A DNA stretch of 64,000 nucleotides from contig CAVOGV010000038.1 in the NCBI GenBank assembly GCA_963695445.1, positions 248,001 to 312,000 of the forward strand. The letters are read 5' to 3'. The stretch's first letter is position 1. The number at the start of each line of letters is the position of its first letter. The DNA comes from Thiohalocapsa sp963695445 (GTDB lineage: Bacteria > Pseudomonadota > Gammaproteobacteria > Chromatiales > Chromatiaceae). Shown one piece after another: positions 54,912-64,000 of the stretch. Both the position numbers and the translations under genes were made by a program. The notes under the pieces were generated by a model, which searched no databases, was not told the origin of the DNA, and saw only the letters and a list, made by a program, of their open reading frames with translations.

Positions 54912-57565
54912 CAGCGCATCCCCGCCGCCAGCGGCGACTCCTGTTCGTGTTCAGGTTCGGGCTCGGTTTCTGCATCGCCGGCTGCGCTCGCCGTCGCAGC
55001 GACTGGCAGCCGCACGTAGAAGGTCGTCCCGACGCCGGGCTCGGACTCTGCCCAGATACTGCCATCGTGGTTCTCGAGGATGGTCTGACTGATCGGCAGG
55101 CCCATGCCCATACCGGTCTCCTTGGTGGTAAAGAAGGGATCGAACAGGTGCAACATCCGGTCGGGCGGAATGCCCAGGCCGTTGTCGCGGACACTGATCA
55201 GCGCCCGCCCATCCTGCATGCTGGTGCCGATCATGAGTTCGCGCTCGCCAACCGGCTTCTCCTCCAGTGCATCGAGGGCGTTGCGCACCAGATTGAGCAG
55301 CACTTGCTCGATCTGCACCAGGTCGACGTTGACCGGGATCTCGCCCTCGGCCAGCTGCAGCTGTACCTGGAGATCGAGCTTACCGGTCTCGAACTCAACA
55401 AAGCCGCACACCTCGCGCACCAGATAGTTGAGATCCACCGCCGAGCGGATCGGCGGCTGCTTACCCACTAGCGCGCGCAGGCGCCGGATGATTTCGCCGG
55501 CGCGCTGGGCCTGGGTGGAGATATGGCGCATGGCGTCCACCAATGCGTCGCTGTCGCCGATGCCGCCCTGCAGCCGCCGGCTGGCCCCATTCGCATAGTT
55601 GACGATGGCCGATAACGGCTGATTCAGTTCATGGGCCATGCCGGTGGCCACCTCGCCCATGGTGCTGAGGCGGCACACGTGCACCAGCTCCGACTGATGC
55701 TGGCGCGACTCCTGCTCGGCCCGACGCACGGCGGTGATGTCGCGGGCGTAGATGTTGACATAGCCCAAATCCTGGATCGGCACGAACAACAGCGAGTAGA
55801 TCTGGCTACCCTGATCGTCCTCGTACTCACGGTTTTGCCCCTCGTCCAGGGCCGCGCGCACCTCGCCGATCCAGTCCTCCGGCAAGCGCTTGCCCGGACC
55901 CGTGAGCCAGGCCTCCAGCAATGGCAGGCTGGCCGCATTGGCGTAGGCAATCAGCCCATCGCCGCTGACGCGCAGGATCGGACTCGGGCTCTCGCTGGCG
56001 AAGCGCGCCAAGCTCTTGATCTCGCGCTCGGCCTGCTTGCGCTTGGTGGCATCGTGGATGTAGAGGGTGTAGACACGCTCCGCGTCGATGTCGATCGGGA
56101 CAATGGAGATCTCCACCGGGAAACGACTGCCATCGGCGCGTCGCGCCCAGAGTTCGCCGCGGGCGTGGGGCTGCATATCCTGCCGATGCCGGCGCACCGA
56201 CTCCTGCAGCATGCCGACAAAGGCGGCATGATCGCCCGGGTCGAGAAAGCGCCGGGTGAAGTCGTTGCCGATGATGTCGCCGCGAGAGAAGCTCAGCATC
56301 GACTCGGCCATCGGGTTGTAGTCGACAATCTCGCCGGCGCGGTTGAGTGTCACGATGGCGTCCAGCGATGCCTCCATGATGGCTGCCTTCAGCGCCTCGG
56401 TCTCGCGCATCTCGTGCTCGTGCTTGCGGCTCATCTCCTCGCGCGCCTTCAGCACCAGGTGCGTGAAGTGCTGAATCCAGTCTTCCAGCAACAACAGCTG
56501 GTTGCCGCCACGCTTGAAGCCCGGTTGTTCGATGTTCAGGGCCCGCTGGGAGAAGCGCGACATGCGTTTGAGCACCTTGTTCAGCCGCGCCGACACCAGG
56601 TAGATGACGAGCGTGAATACGGCGATGAAAACAAGTGCGGCGATGACGCGCTGATTGCGCTCAAACTGCACCACCCGTTCCGACATCTTCGCGACGCTGC
56701 TGTTCGGGATGAAGGTCGCGAACAGCATGTTCCAATTGGAGCCCTCGTACTCCGGCAGCGATTGCGACGTGACCAGAAAATCGTCTGCCCACTGATCGAG
56801 TTGCGTACCCGGAAGCAGCTCCTGCGGTTCGTTACTGGCCAGTATGCGCTGCTCGTCGGCATCCACCAGCGCGACCGCGGAACTGTCCGCGGAAATGGGC
56901 CCCTCGGACGCGATTAGAAATTGCTCGTCGATGGGCACGACGACGACCAGATGCCCCATCGCGTAGCCGCCGGCATCCTCGACTCGGTCGCTGACGACCA
57001 GGTAAGGCTGGTCGTCAACCCGGGCCATCAACGTGCGCACGTCATCGCCGGCGCCGACCCACTGCGGGGCATCGGCCAGCATGTCGTCCGGCAACTTCAG
57101 GTCGCCGGCCTGATAGATCTCGCGCACTCGGCCGCGGGAGTCGATTAGCATCACGTGGCTTGGCGTCAGCAGCGCGTTGCGGCCGAAGAAATCTGGCAGC
57201 CAAAACGGTCGAAAGCCTTCGTAGACGATCGGATCGACGTCCTCCTCTGGAAACCAAAACAAAGGCTCAAGATATTGGGCGAGGCGCCGATGGTTGGCGA
57301 GCAGGCGCGCGGTGGCGGCATAATTGGCCATGTACTGATCAAAACGCAGCAGGCTCTCGCGCGAGCGCAGATCGAGCCGCGCCCGCAGCTCCTTATCGAA
57401 GATGCGTCCTACGGCCCGGCTCTGTACTTGGTCCAGCACCATCCAAACCCCAAAACCCGCCACCAGCCCGATCATGATTGCGATCACGGGCATCGGCAGC
57501 AGACGCAGCAGCCGGAAAATCGCGGGTTTAATAGACAGACGCGGTAGTTTCACGCGAGCACTCAA
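54911..57565 (-). CDS. PAS-domain sensor histidine kinase, FixL/TtrS-like
   Basis: An 884-residue membrane kinase. A transmembrane helix (about 22-44) and a second (about 312-332) bracket a large periplasmic sensor of about 265 residues with Cache-like features (HVMLIDSRGRVREIYQAGDL). Two PAS domains follow (ASLDAIVTLNRAGEIVDYNP, then SPSPILRVSGDGLIAYANA). The phospho-acceptor is in GEVATGMAHELNQPLSAIVN, and the ATPase has NLVRNALDAL, VRDNGLGIPPDR and GMGMGLPISQTIL. The class is that of FixL/DctB kinases. The signal is unknown. It lies upstream of its regulator and the UMF1-type transporter. Confidence 0.92.
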   Translation of the reverse strand: MSARVKLPRLSIKPAIFRLLRLLPMPVIAIMIGLVAGFGVWMVLDQVQSRAVGRIFDKELRARLDLRSRESLLRFDQYMANYAATARLLANHRRLAQYLEPLFWFPEEDVDPIVYEGFRPFWLPDFFGRNALLTPSHVMLIDSRGRVREIYQAGDLKLPDDMLADAPQWVGAGDDVRTLMARVDDQPYLVVSDRVEDAGGYAMGHLVVVVPIDEQFLIASEGPISADSSAVALVDADEQRILASNEPQELLPGTQLDQWADDFLVTSQSLPEYEGSNWNMLFATFIPNSSVAKMSERVVQFERNQRVIAALVFIAVFTLVIYLVSARLNKVLKRMSRFSQRALNIEQPGFKRGGNQLLLLEDWIQHFTHLVLKAREEMSRKHEHEMRETEALKAAIMEASLDAIVTLNRAGEIVDYNPMAESMLSFSRGDIIGNDFTRRFLDPGDHAAFVGMLQESVRRHRQDMQPHARGELWARRADGSRFPVEISIVPIDIDAERVYTLYIHDATKRKQAEREIKSLARFASESPSPILRVSGDGLIAYANAASLPLLEAWLTGPGKRLPEDWIGEVRAALDEGQNREYEDDQGSQIYSLLFVPIQDLGYVNIYARDITAVRRAEQESRQHQSELVHVCRLSTMGEVATGMAHELNQPLSAIVNYANGASRRLQGGIGDSDALVDAMRHISTQAQRAGEIIRRLRALVGKQPPIRSAVDLNYLVREVCGFVEFETGKLDLQVQLQLAEGEIPVNVDLVQIEQVLLNLVRNALDALEEKPVGERELMIGTSMQDGRALISVRDNGLGIPPDRMLHLFDPFFTTKETGMGMGLPISQTILENHDGSIWAESEPGVGTTFYVRLPVAATASAAGDAETEPEPEHEQESPLAAGMR

Positions 57566-57712
57566 GCGCTTGGATTGGCGGTCAGTCTAGCCGATAACGG
57601 CGCGTGACAGAAACGCCGCCGCGCCAGGCGCAGCTGCACCGCCGCAACAGTCGATCGGCACAGGTGCACCAGGTCAATGACGCAGCACGCCCAAGCGCAC
57701 AGAATGGACCAC

Positions 57713-58231
57713 ATGACTCACTCCCCGATCCGCCTTTCCGCCGACGAACTCGCCCGTGCCAGCATCCCCGGCTTGCTGCGCCGTCTCGCGACCATGCTCT
57801 ACGACCTGATGCTCGTGTGCGGCGTGCTGGTCATGGCCGCGGCCTTGTTCGTGATTCCGATTCAGGCCATCACCGGCGGGGCCGTCGGCGGCGAGACCGC
57901 CATTGGCGGCCCGCTGCGGCTCGTCTTCCAGGTCTGGCTGCTGGCCGTGATCCTGGTCTATTTCGGCTATTTCTGGAGCCGCGGACGCCAGACCCTGGCC
58001 ATGCGCGCCTGGCGAACACGCCTGATTCGCGACGACGGCGCCGACCTGACCGGCATGGACGCGTTGCGGCGTCTGGCCTTCGCCACTCTCACCTTACTGC
58101 CACTTGGGGCCGGTGTGCTGTGGGTGCTGTTCGACCGCGATGGGCTCGCCTGGTACGACCGTCTGTCCGGCACCCGCCCGGTGCTGCTGGCCAAACCCAG
58201 CGGCAAGCCAACCTGTCCGCGAGGGAAGTGA
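57713..58231 (+). CDS. RDD-family membrane protein
   Basis: A 172-residue inner-membrane protein with the RDD hallmarks: IPGLLRRLATMLYDLMLVCG at the first helix, a second helix (LRLVFQVWLLAVILVYFGYF), the GRQTLAMRAWRTRLI motif, and a third helix with GLAWYDRLSGT. RDD proteins are small membrane components sometimes linked to ion exchange or to protein-complex assembly; the role here is unknown. I choose the ATG at 57713, nearest the conserved region; ATGs at 57704 and 57677 are possible. It is 5 bp upstream of the hydrolase gene, so they likely share a transcript. Confidence 0.85.
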   Translation: MTHSPIRLSADELARASIPGLLRRLATMLYDLMLVCGVLVMAAALFVIPIQAITGGAVGGETAIGGPLRLVFQVWLLAVILVYFGYFWSRGRQTLAMRAWRTRLIRDDGADLTGMDALRRLAFATLTLLPLGAGVLWVLFDRDGLAWYDRLSGTRPVLLAKPSGKPTCPRGK

Positions 58232-58236
58232 CGACC

Positions 58237-58866
58237 ATGCGCTACGAGATCATTCCGGTCACGCCGTTTCAACAGAACTGCACGCTGTTGATTTGCCCGG
58301 AAACGGCGGCGACCGCCATCATCGACCCTGGCGGCGAGCCCGAACGCATCATCGCCGCGCTGAAACGGATCAATGCGCGCCCGGAGATGATCCTGCTTAC
58401 CCACGGCCACCTCGACCATGTCGGCGCGGCGCCGCAGTTGGCGGCCAGCCTCCAGCTGCCCATCGTTGGACCGCACCGCGACGACGCCTTCTGGCTGGAG
58501 GCGCTGCCCCAGCAGGCACAGATGTTCGGGTTCGCGCCGCAACCCGCCTTCGCGCCGGACCGCTGGCTCAAGGCCGGCGACCGGGTCAGCGTCGGCGAGC
58601 AGCAGCTCGAAGTATTGCACTGCCCCGGACATACGCCGGGGCACCTGGTTTTTTTTCACCGTCCGTCCGCGCTGGCCCAGGTCGGTGATGTGCTGTTTCG
58701 CGGCAGCATCGGCCGCACCGACTTTCCACGCGGCAATCATGCGGCCCTGCTTCGTTCCATCCGCGAGGGACTGTTCCCGCTCGGCGACGAGGTCCGTTTC
58801 ATCCCTGGTCACGGGCCCATGGGCACCCTCGGCGAAGAGCGGCGGAGCAATCCGTTTCTCACCTAA
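58237..58866 (+). CDS. Metallo-beta-lactamase-fold hydrolase, glyoxalase II-like (YcbL type)
   Basis: A 209-residue enzyme with the zinc signature LLTHGHLDHVGAAPQLA, plus CPGHTPGHLVFFHRPSA, ALAQVGDVLFRGSIGRTDFP and FIPGHGPMGTLGEERRSNPF. These are the markers of the YcbL-like type I glyoxalase II group, which hydrolyse S-lactoylglutathione or related thioesters. It begins MRYEIIPVTPFQQNCTLLIC, the usual start. In a formaldehyde-oxidising organism a glutathione thioester substrate would be reasonable, but nothing nearby proves it. Confidence 0.88.
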   Translation: MRYEIIPVTPFQQNCTLLICPETAATAIIDPGGEPERIIAALKRINARPEMILLTHGHLDHVGAAPQLAASLQLPIVGPHRDDAFWLEALPQQAQMFGFAPQPAFAPDRWLKAGDRVSVGEQQLEVLHCPGHTPGHLVFFHRPSALAQVGDVLFRGSIGRTDFPRGNHAALLRSIREGLFPLGDEVRFIPGHGPMGTLGEERRSNPFLT

Positions 58867-59003
58867 TGGTCGGTCACGCTGCATCGGCTCGGACACCGAC
58901 CGGCGGGCATGCTTTAATTAAGTGGGAATCCCTTGAATCGGCGTCGCGGCGACGCCGAGCGCTGCTGCCGACGCGAGCACCAGACCGACCAACGGAGACG
59001 ATC

Positions 59004-59981
59004 ATGCGCAAGTCCGGACGGACATGCGACGAAGGCGAACAAACCAGTCGCCGCTGGATACGCGGGCCGATCGCCTCGCCTAGGAACGGCCCCGCGCCGA
59101 CCAAGCCCGCCAAGGCGAGCGCCGGCGCCGGCGGTAAGCCCGCGAAGCGCTTCGTCGAACCCTACCCCTACACCGACGAACAGCGCGCCGAGATCGCCGC
59201 GGCGCTGGCCACCGACGGTGTCGGCGACGACACCGCACGCGAGATCTTCATCGGCGCCATCGCCTACGACCTGGCGCTGCTTCAGGCCGCCGCCTCAGAG
59301 CCGGCCCAGGCCCCATCCCCGGTGCCCGCTGAGCTACAAAACCAGAGACCGGACCAAACGCACGGGGGATCTGGTCAAGGCTCCGAATCTGACGAGCCCC
59401 CCCGCTCCGTCTCCGAGTCCTCCGTCGCTGCCAGCTCCGACACGACATCCAACTCCGCGCCACAGGCCCGATCACCGGTCGCGTCACTCTCGGACATGGC
59501 GCAAACACTCGCCGCCTCGCTGCGCGCGCTCGACCACGACCAGCGGCGCGTCCTGGGGGGCGCCCTGGAAAAGTCAGACCCCTTCGATCGAAGCCACGAT
59601 AATGCCTACCTGAATGCTATCGCACGCGAGCTCGAGCGCATTGCCCGGGCGGCCGGCGAGCTGAGGCCTGAACCAGCAGCCCCTCAACGGGCATCGGCAG
59701 CGCCTCCGAAGGCCCCAGCGAAAGCACCCGTATCCGCGACTGCCGCCAAGGTCCAGGCAGCATCCCACCCAGCACACAAGCAGTCCGTGGCCCCGCCGCA
59801 CCCGGCCGCGCTCGCATTCATCCGTCACGCAGCCAATGTTTTCGAACAGTGTTTCGACAGCCCACCGTCGCTAAAGGCGCAAGATCCCTTCGCACGGGTA
59901 CTCAGCACGATCGCCGCGACGACCGGTGTGCCGGTACCCAGCCAGGTGCGCGTGCTGAGGCAGGCCCTCGGCCGCCACTGA
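59004..59981 (+). CDS. Alanine/serine/proline-rich protein of unknown function
   Basis: A 325-residue protein that I do not recognise. It begins MRKSGRTCDEGEQTSRRWIR after a GGAG site. A short folded part at about residues 50-95 (FVEPYPYTDEQRAEIAAALA, then REIFIGAIAYDLALLQA) is followed by two disordered Ala-Ser-Pro stretches around a helical block (DMAQTLAASLRALDHDQRRV, then NAYLNAIARELERIARAAGE), and a conserved-looking C-terminus (ALAFIRHAANVFEQCFDSPP). No signal peptide or membrane helix. An earlier in-frame start exists at 58866 but lacks a ribosome-binding site. Confidence 0.6.
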   Translation: MRKSGRTCDEGEQTSRRWIRGPIASPRNGPAPTKPAKASAGAGGKPAKRFVEPYPYTDEQRAEIAAALATDGVGDDTAREIFIGAIAYDLALLQAAASEPAQAPSPVPAELQNQRPDQTHGGSGQGSESDEPPRSVSESSVAASSDTTSNSAPQARSPVASLSDMAQTLAASLRALDHDQRRVLGGALEKSDPFDRSHDNAYLNAIARELERIARAAGELRPEPAAPQRASAAPPKAPAKAPVSATAAKVQAASHPAHKQSVAPPHPAALAFIRHAANVFEQCFDSPPSLKAQDPFARVLSTIAATTGVPVPSQVRVLRQALGRH

Positions 59982-60152
59982 CCCACTCGCGGGAGCGCGT
60001 CAGCACCTCCAGGCCAGTCTCCGATTGCGCCCCGGAAGTCGCATCGCCGCAACCGGGCGCCGGAGAATGCGGAAACTGCCAACGCAACCCCATCTGCAAG
60101 CCGCCAGTCGGTTACAATTCCGGGTCTTCGCTCCGCAATACGCCACGCTCTC

Positions 60153-63074
60153 ATGTTCCTAAAGCGACTGTTCGGCCGGCAAACCAAAGCCCTCGATACC
60201 CTCCCCGATCGCGAGCAACTCATCGAGACCGCACTCAACGCCCCCGACAGCGCTGCCCGGCGGGACGCATGCCATGCCCTCTCGGACCTGCCCACGCTGC
60301 GCCGAGTGGCAACGGACGACAGCATCGCCGTCGTCCGCGATCTGGCCGCTGCCCGTTATCGCAAGCTGCTCTGCGGTCTCGACACGCGGTCGCCGCCGCT
60401 GTCCGAACGGCTGACGGAACTTGCGAAGGTCGACGAGCAGGAACTGGTCGCGCAAGTGGCCACTCAGGCCACCGACGCCGAACTGCGACAGGCCGCCATC
60501 ACAAAGCTGACTACGCCGCAAGCACTGGCGGAGTGCGCCGTCGACGATGCGCTCGCCGCGAACCGGCTCAGCGCCGCGGAACGCTTGCAGGACAAAGCCG
60601 CGCTGGAACAGGTCGCGCGCCGGGCCGCCAAGCGCGACAAGCGCGTCTATCGCCTGGCCAAAGAGCGACTGAAAGAGATCAACGATCGCGAGGAACGCCC
60701 ACGGATGGTGCACGCCCAATGCGAAGCACTGTGCGAAAAGCTCGAACGCCTCGGCCGTTTCGACAACTGGGTGCAGGATCAGGCCCTGCTGGGCCACATC
60801 GAACACCAATGGGCCGAGTTGGAGTCCGAGGCCGACGCAGCCGCCCGCGACCGCTATCGAAATCTGCGCCAGGCGTTTCTTGACGCCTACGCCGTGTATG
60901 CGGAGCAACACGCCGCCCAAATCGCAGAGCACCAGGCACGCGAAGCGGCGGCGCAAGAGCGCGGGCGCCTCATCTCAGAGCTGGAGGAGCTGTGCAAGCA
61001 CACCGAGCTGGACTCACTCAACCAGCGCCTGCCAGAGATCGAGCAGGCTTGGGCGCAGCTCGAAGCCGTCGCCGATACCGCGGCGAAACGTGCCTACCGA
61101 GAGGCCCTGGCCGCAGCCCAGGCGCAGCGCAACCGGCTCGACCAGGCGACCCGCCAGGCCCAGGCCGTCAAGTCGCTGCTCCGAGATGCAAAGGCGCTAC
61201 TGGACGACCGCGGCGGCGACGTCGAGACCGGCCGCGTCAGTAGCCTGCGCAAGCGTCTGGAGCGTAACAGGCAGAACAGCGGCGGCAACGACGACGACAT
61301 CCGCCAGTGCGACGATCTGCTGGACAGGCTGCAGCATCGCATCGACAAACATCACGACCAGGTCGCCCGCAAGCTTGCCGCGCTGCCCGAACGCCTCGCG
61401 GAACTGGACAAGCAATTCGAGCACGGCAAACTGAAAAAGGCCGAACCGCTTTACCAGAGCATCACCGCTACCTTGGCGCAAGCGCGCGCCGCCGGCCTGC
61501 CACGATCGGACATTGCCCCGGTCGAGGCGCATCTGAAAGAGATCGCGCCACAACTGCATGAATTGCAGCGCTGGCGGCGCTGGGGCGCCGATACCAAGCG
61601 CGAAGACCTGTGCACCGAGATCGAGGCTCTGGCCGACGATGCGGAGCATGAACTGGAGCCCATGAGCAATCGGCTGCTGGAACTGCGCGATGCCTGGCGC
61701 GGGCTCGACCGCAACGGCGCGCCCGCGGACGACGCCCTCTGGCGCCGGTTCCAGGCCGCGGCCGAGCGCGTGCACGAACGCTGCCGGCCCTTTCTCGACG
61801 CCCAGGCCAAGATCCGCGCCGCCAATCACAAACAGCGCGAGGCCCTGTGCGCGCAGCTTGAGACCTTCCTCGAGCAAGCGGACTGGGAGCGCATGGACTG
61901 GAAAAAGGCCGCCCGCGCGGAGCGAGAGATGCGTCAGGCCTGGAACGCCCTGTTGCCATCACAGGCATCGTCGTCGGGGTCCGCGAACGGACCTCTCCGC
62001 GACGGCCGCCGCCACAAACCGCTAGAGGGGCGCTTCCACAAGCTGCTGCGCCGTCTCGACAAGACGCTGGACGCGGAACGTGAACGCAATCGGGCATTTC
62101 GCCAGGACCTGATCACACGCATGCAGGCCCTGGTCGACGAGTCAGACCTGCATCGCGCCATCGACATCGCCAAAGACTTGCAGCAGCAGTGGCACACGAC
62201 CGTGCCCGGTCGCCAGCGCGACGAAAACGCGCTGTGGCAGACGTTCCGTGCCGCCAGCGATGCGGTGTTCGCGCGCAGGGCCGCGCAGCACGAGGCCAAG
62301 ACCACCGAACTTCACGAAAACCAGGCCGCGCGCGAGGCTATCTGCAACGAACTCGAGAAACTTGCCGAACAGACCGGGGAGATTGGTGAACTGCGCTCCG
62401 GCTTCCGGGCGCTCGAGACTCGCTGGCAAGACACCGACGGTCTGCCGCTGCCACGGCAGGCGGCACAGACGTTACAACGCCGCTGGCGCTGCGCTCAGGC
62501 TGCCGTGCAAGAGCAACTGCAACGGCTGGAAGAGGCCGAGCGATGGGCTGCGATCGGGCGGCTACAACAGCGCGCGGACTTTTGCGATACCACCGCTCGA
62601 CAACTGCTCGCCGATGCGGACGCCACCGATGCCAACACCTTGCGCGACCGTTGGTCCGCACTCGACGCCGTCGATGATCCGGTAGCCGCGAAAAGGCTCG
62701 ATGAGGCCTTCTCGCAGGTCGTCGACGCCGCCACCGATGCGGAGGCACGCAGTCAGCTGGAACGACTCATGGCCGACAACGCCGAACATCGGTTGAACCT
62801 ATGTTTACACCTGGAAATTTCGGCCGGAGCCGAGTCGCCCAAAGAACTGCAGCAGCAGCGCATGGAATTGCAGGTCAGTCGCCTGCGAGACAGCATGGGA
62901 GGCCGCATCGGGGATAACGCCGAGGCTGACCCGCTCGCCGACGCCTCAACGTTGCTGCGGGGCTGGTACCTGTGCGTCCCCTCCGCGGTCGTCGACGGGC
63001 TCGATGGCCGCTTCGCGCGCGCCAAGCAGGCATTGACCGGCACCGAGCCCGCCGGCGCCCCTGTCAATACTTGA
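60153..63074 (+). CDS. DUF349 coiled-coil protein
   Basis: A 973-residue, almost wholly helical cytoplasmic protein. It starts MFLKRLFGRQTKALDTLPDR and carries repeated DUF349-type helical units, each with a W in a charged helix (LLGHIEHQWAELESEADAAA, LPEIEQAWAQLEAVADTAAK, DDALWRRFQAAAERVHERCR, ENALWQTFRAASDAVFARRA). DUF349 proteins are large coiled coils of unknown biochemical function, common in gammaproteobacteria near the thiol and redox genes of some genomes. Codon use matches its neighbours. Its end overlaps the redoxin end by 11 bp on the opposite strand. Confidence 0.85.
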   Translation: MFLKRLFGRQTKALDTLPDREQLIETALNAPDSAARRDACHALSDLPTLRRVATDDSIAVVRDLAAARYRKLLCGLDTRSPPLSERLTELAKVDEQELVAQVATQATDAELRQAAITKLTTPQALAECAVDDALAANRLSAAERLQDKAALEQVARRAAKRDKRVYRLAKERLKEINDREERPRMVHAQCEALCEKLERLGRFDNWVQDQALLGHIEHQWAELESEADAAARDRYRNLRQAFLDAYAVYAEQHAAQIAEHQAREAAAQERGRLISELEELCKHTELDSLNQRLPEIEQAWAQLEAVADTAAKRAYREALAAAQAQRNRLDQATRQAQAVKSLLRDAKALLDDRGGDVETGRVSSLRKRLERNRQNSGGNDDDIRQCDDLLDRLQHRIDKHHDQVARKLAALPERLAELDKQFEHGKLKKAEPLYQSITATLAQARAAGLPRSDIAPVEAHLKEIAPQLHELQRWRRWGADTKREDLCTEIEALADDAEHELEPMSNRLLELRDAWRGLDRNGAPADDALWRRFQAAAERVHERCRPFLDAQAKIRAANHKQREALCAQLETFLEQADWERMDWKKAARAEREMRQAWNALLPSQASSSGSANGPLRDGRRHKPLEGRFHKLLRRLDKTLDAERERNRAFRQDLITRMQALVDESDLHRAIDIAKDLQQQWHTTVPGRQRDENALWQTFRAASDAVFARRAAQHEAKTTELHENQAAREAICNELEKLAEQTGEIGELRSGFRALETRWQDTDGLPLPRQAAQTLQRRWRCAQAAVQEQLQRLEEAERWAAIGRLQQRADFCDTTARQLLADADATDANTLRDRWSALDAVDDPVAAKRLDEAFSQVVDAATDAEARSQLERLMADNAEHRLNLCLHLEISAGAESPKELQQQRMELQVSRLRDSMGGRIGDNAEADPLADASTLLRGWYLCVPSAVVDGLDGRFARAKQALTGTEPAGAPVNT

Positions 63075-63678
63075 CGGAACAGCCGTATGGCCGGCTCACG
63101 GCCATCTGCACCGGCTTACCCGCGGCACGGTCCGCCATGGCCAGGCGCACATAGTTTGCGGCACCAGGAATATCGGCCTGGTCGGTGGTGGGTTTGTCAT
63201 CGATGCCGCCCATGTAGACGAGGGCCCCCTCTTCGTCGATGAGGAACATGTGCGGCGTGGTACGTGCACCATAGGCCGTGCCAACGGCGCCGTCCGAGTC
63301 GAGCAGCACCGCGCTCGGGGCCGCATCGCGTGACGCAGTCAACTCGTCTGCCTGTGTCGGGCTGACGTGCCCCTGTTTTCCAGGCGCCGACGAGATCACC
63401 GACAACCAGACGTAGCCGGCATCGGTCGCTTCCCGTTGCAGCGCCTGCATGTTGCCGGAACCGTAGTGCTTGACCACGTAAGGACAGTCGTGATTCGTCC
63501 ACTCCAGGATCACTGGACTACCCTTCAGCGACGCCAGGGACCATTCCTTGCCGCTGCTGTCGGTCGCGGTGAATGGGGGCGCCGGCTGCCCGATCTCCGG
63601 TGCCGCGCGGGCAACGCCAGCACTAACCAGGGCTCCAAGAGCTGCGGCCGCCAAGATGCGGGACTTGCGATGGAACAT
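63064..63678 (-). CDS. Secreted AhpC/TSA-type redoxin
   Basis: A 204-residue thioredoxin-fold protein with a signal peptide (MFHRKSRILAAAALGALVSAGVARA). The single-cysteine active site is TNHDCPYVVKHYGSGNMQAL, typical of the periplasmic CPYVxKHY group; TPHMFLIDEEGALVYMGGID is the cis-proline end. Such proteins are peroxiredoxin-like or thiol-handling and have no second resolving cysteine nearby. A C-terminal Cys in SRPYGCSVKY is conserved in this group. Confidence 0.87.
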   Translation of the reverse strand: MFHRKSRILAAAALGALVSAGVARAAPEIGQPAPPFTATDSSGKEWSLASLKGSPVILEWTNHDCPYVVKHYGSGNMQALQREATDAGYVWLSVISSAPGKQGHVSPTQADELTASRDAAPSAVLLDSDGAVGTAYGARTTPHMFLIDEEGALVYMGGIDDKPTTDQADIPGAANYVRLAMADRAAGKPVQMAVSRPYGCSVKY

Positions 63679-64000
63679 CGGACTTCTCCTCGTTTGTGAT
63701 GTGGTCGGTAGACATCGAGAGTAAGAGCGTGTTGTCGCTCACTTTGTTCCGCGGAGATTTCTCAGAGTGTTCTGCGCTGAACCTACCGGACTCGTCCATC
63801 GCTGTTGCGAGTGCCTAGAGTGCAGCGCGGTTCAGCCGGTCCTAATGGCAGCAATCGGCCATTTCGGACTTCGGCGTCGTTTCAGCGAGTGTCCGCAAAG
63901 AACTCCCAAGCGGGCTTGCGCTTGTAACAGATGCGCAAGCCTGCTCAAGCGGCATTGTCCAACCCGTGCTCAACATCCGGTGGAACAGGAAACAAGCTAC
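63679..64000. other. Non-coding right end with a strong hairpin
   Basis: The 322 bp upstream of the redoxin gene hold no recognisable gene. At 63913-63941, GGCTTGCGC and GCGCAAGCC form a perfect 9-bp stem around an 11-base loop, a terminator-like structure for a gene off the right edge or a leader element. Confidence 0.45.

Overview
The window is a GC-rich stretch of chromosome, most likely from a gammaproteobacterium. Single-chain purL, slyX, yqcC, trmO, trhP, chaN and the protein acetyltransferase Pat all fit that class. It carries a tetrahydromethanopterin (H4MPT) and methanofuran-type C1 pathway, which in gammaproteobacteria is best known from methylotrophs and methanotrophs. No methane monooxygenase or methanol dehydrogenase is in view, so the primary C1 substrate cannot be named and I do not commit to a genus. 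There is no rRNA, tRNA, CRISPR array or intact transposase that I can see.

Layout. 1-8.7 kb is housekeeping: a partial proline iminopeptidase, slyX, a YyaL/DUF255 thioredoxin-fold protein, yqcC, a Trypco1-type protein, purL and trmO. 8.8-9.4 kb is a ParE/CopG-type toxin-antitoxin pair with a 19-bp palindrome upstream. 9.6-19.2 kb holds a secreted amidase-family protein lacking its nucleophile motif, a membrane protein, trhP, a ChaN-PDZ protein, an M1-type aminopeptidase and a response regulator/diguanylate cyclase operon. 19.3-23.1 kb is an mrfAB-like repair pair. 23.4-26.6 kb is a divergent FecR/CHASE2-cyclase pair. 26.6-31 kb puts a Pat-type lysine acetyltransferase head-to-head with an AcuC/HDAC-type deacetylase. 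31-33.8 kb has a secreted dienelactone hydrolase and a photolyase.

33.8-50.0 kb is the centrepiece, in three transcription units. Unit 1 (minus) is mfnD-mfnF-pabB-mfnE-folP. It joins three homologues of methanofuran biosynthesis to p-aminobenzoate synthesis and a dihydropteroate synthase. Unit 2 (minus) is mptG-mtdB-ATP-grasp-mch-RimK-like-CitG-like-fae-PTPS-like. It joins cofactor synthesis to the catalytic steps of H4MPT-dependent formaldehyde oxidation. Unit 3 (plus, divergent from mptG) is fhcD-fhcC, the formyltransferase and one subunit of the formyltransferase/hydrolase complex; fhcA and fhcB are not here. A plus-strand HisA-like gene starts 9 bp from mfnD. Most neighbours overlap by ATGA, so translation is probably coupled. 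Together they would convert formaldehyde via Fae, MtdB, Mch and Fhc to formate while making the H4MPT and methylofuran needed.

50-64 kb is mixed: an unknown protein, a small membrane protein, a PDC-sensor protein, an ankyrin lipoprotein, an MFS transporter, a FixL/FixJ-like two-component system, an RDD protein, a metallo-beta-lactamase-fold hydrolase, an alanine-rich unknown, a giant DUF349 coiled-coil protein and a secreted redoxin.

Two genome-wide patterns matter to any user. First, nine genes (thirteen sites) carry reading-frame breaks. Twelve are explained by one extra base and one by a missing base, mostly outside homopolymers, so I treat them as probable sequence errors and annotate whole genes. 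Second, intergenic spaces hold several dispersed palindromic repeat families, including a MITE-like element of about 155 bp in two copies and a 126-bp tandem array with four hairpins per unit.
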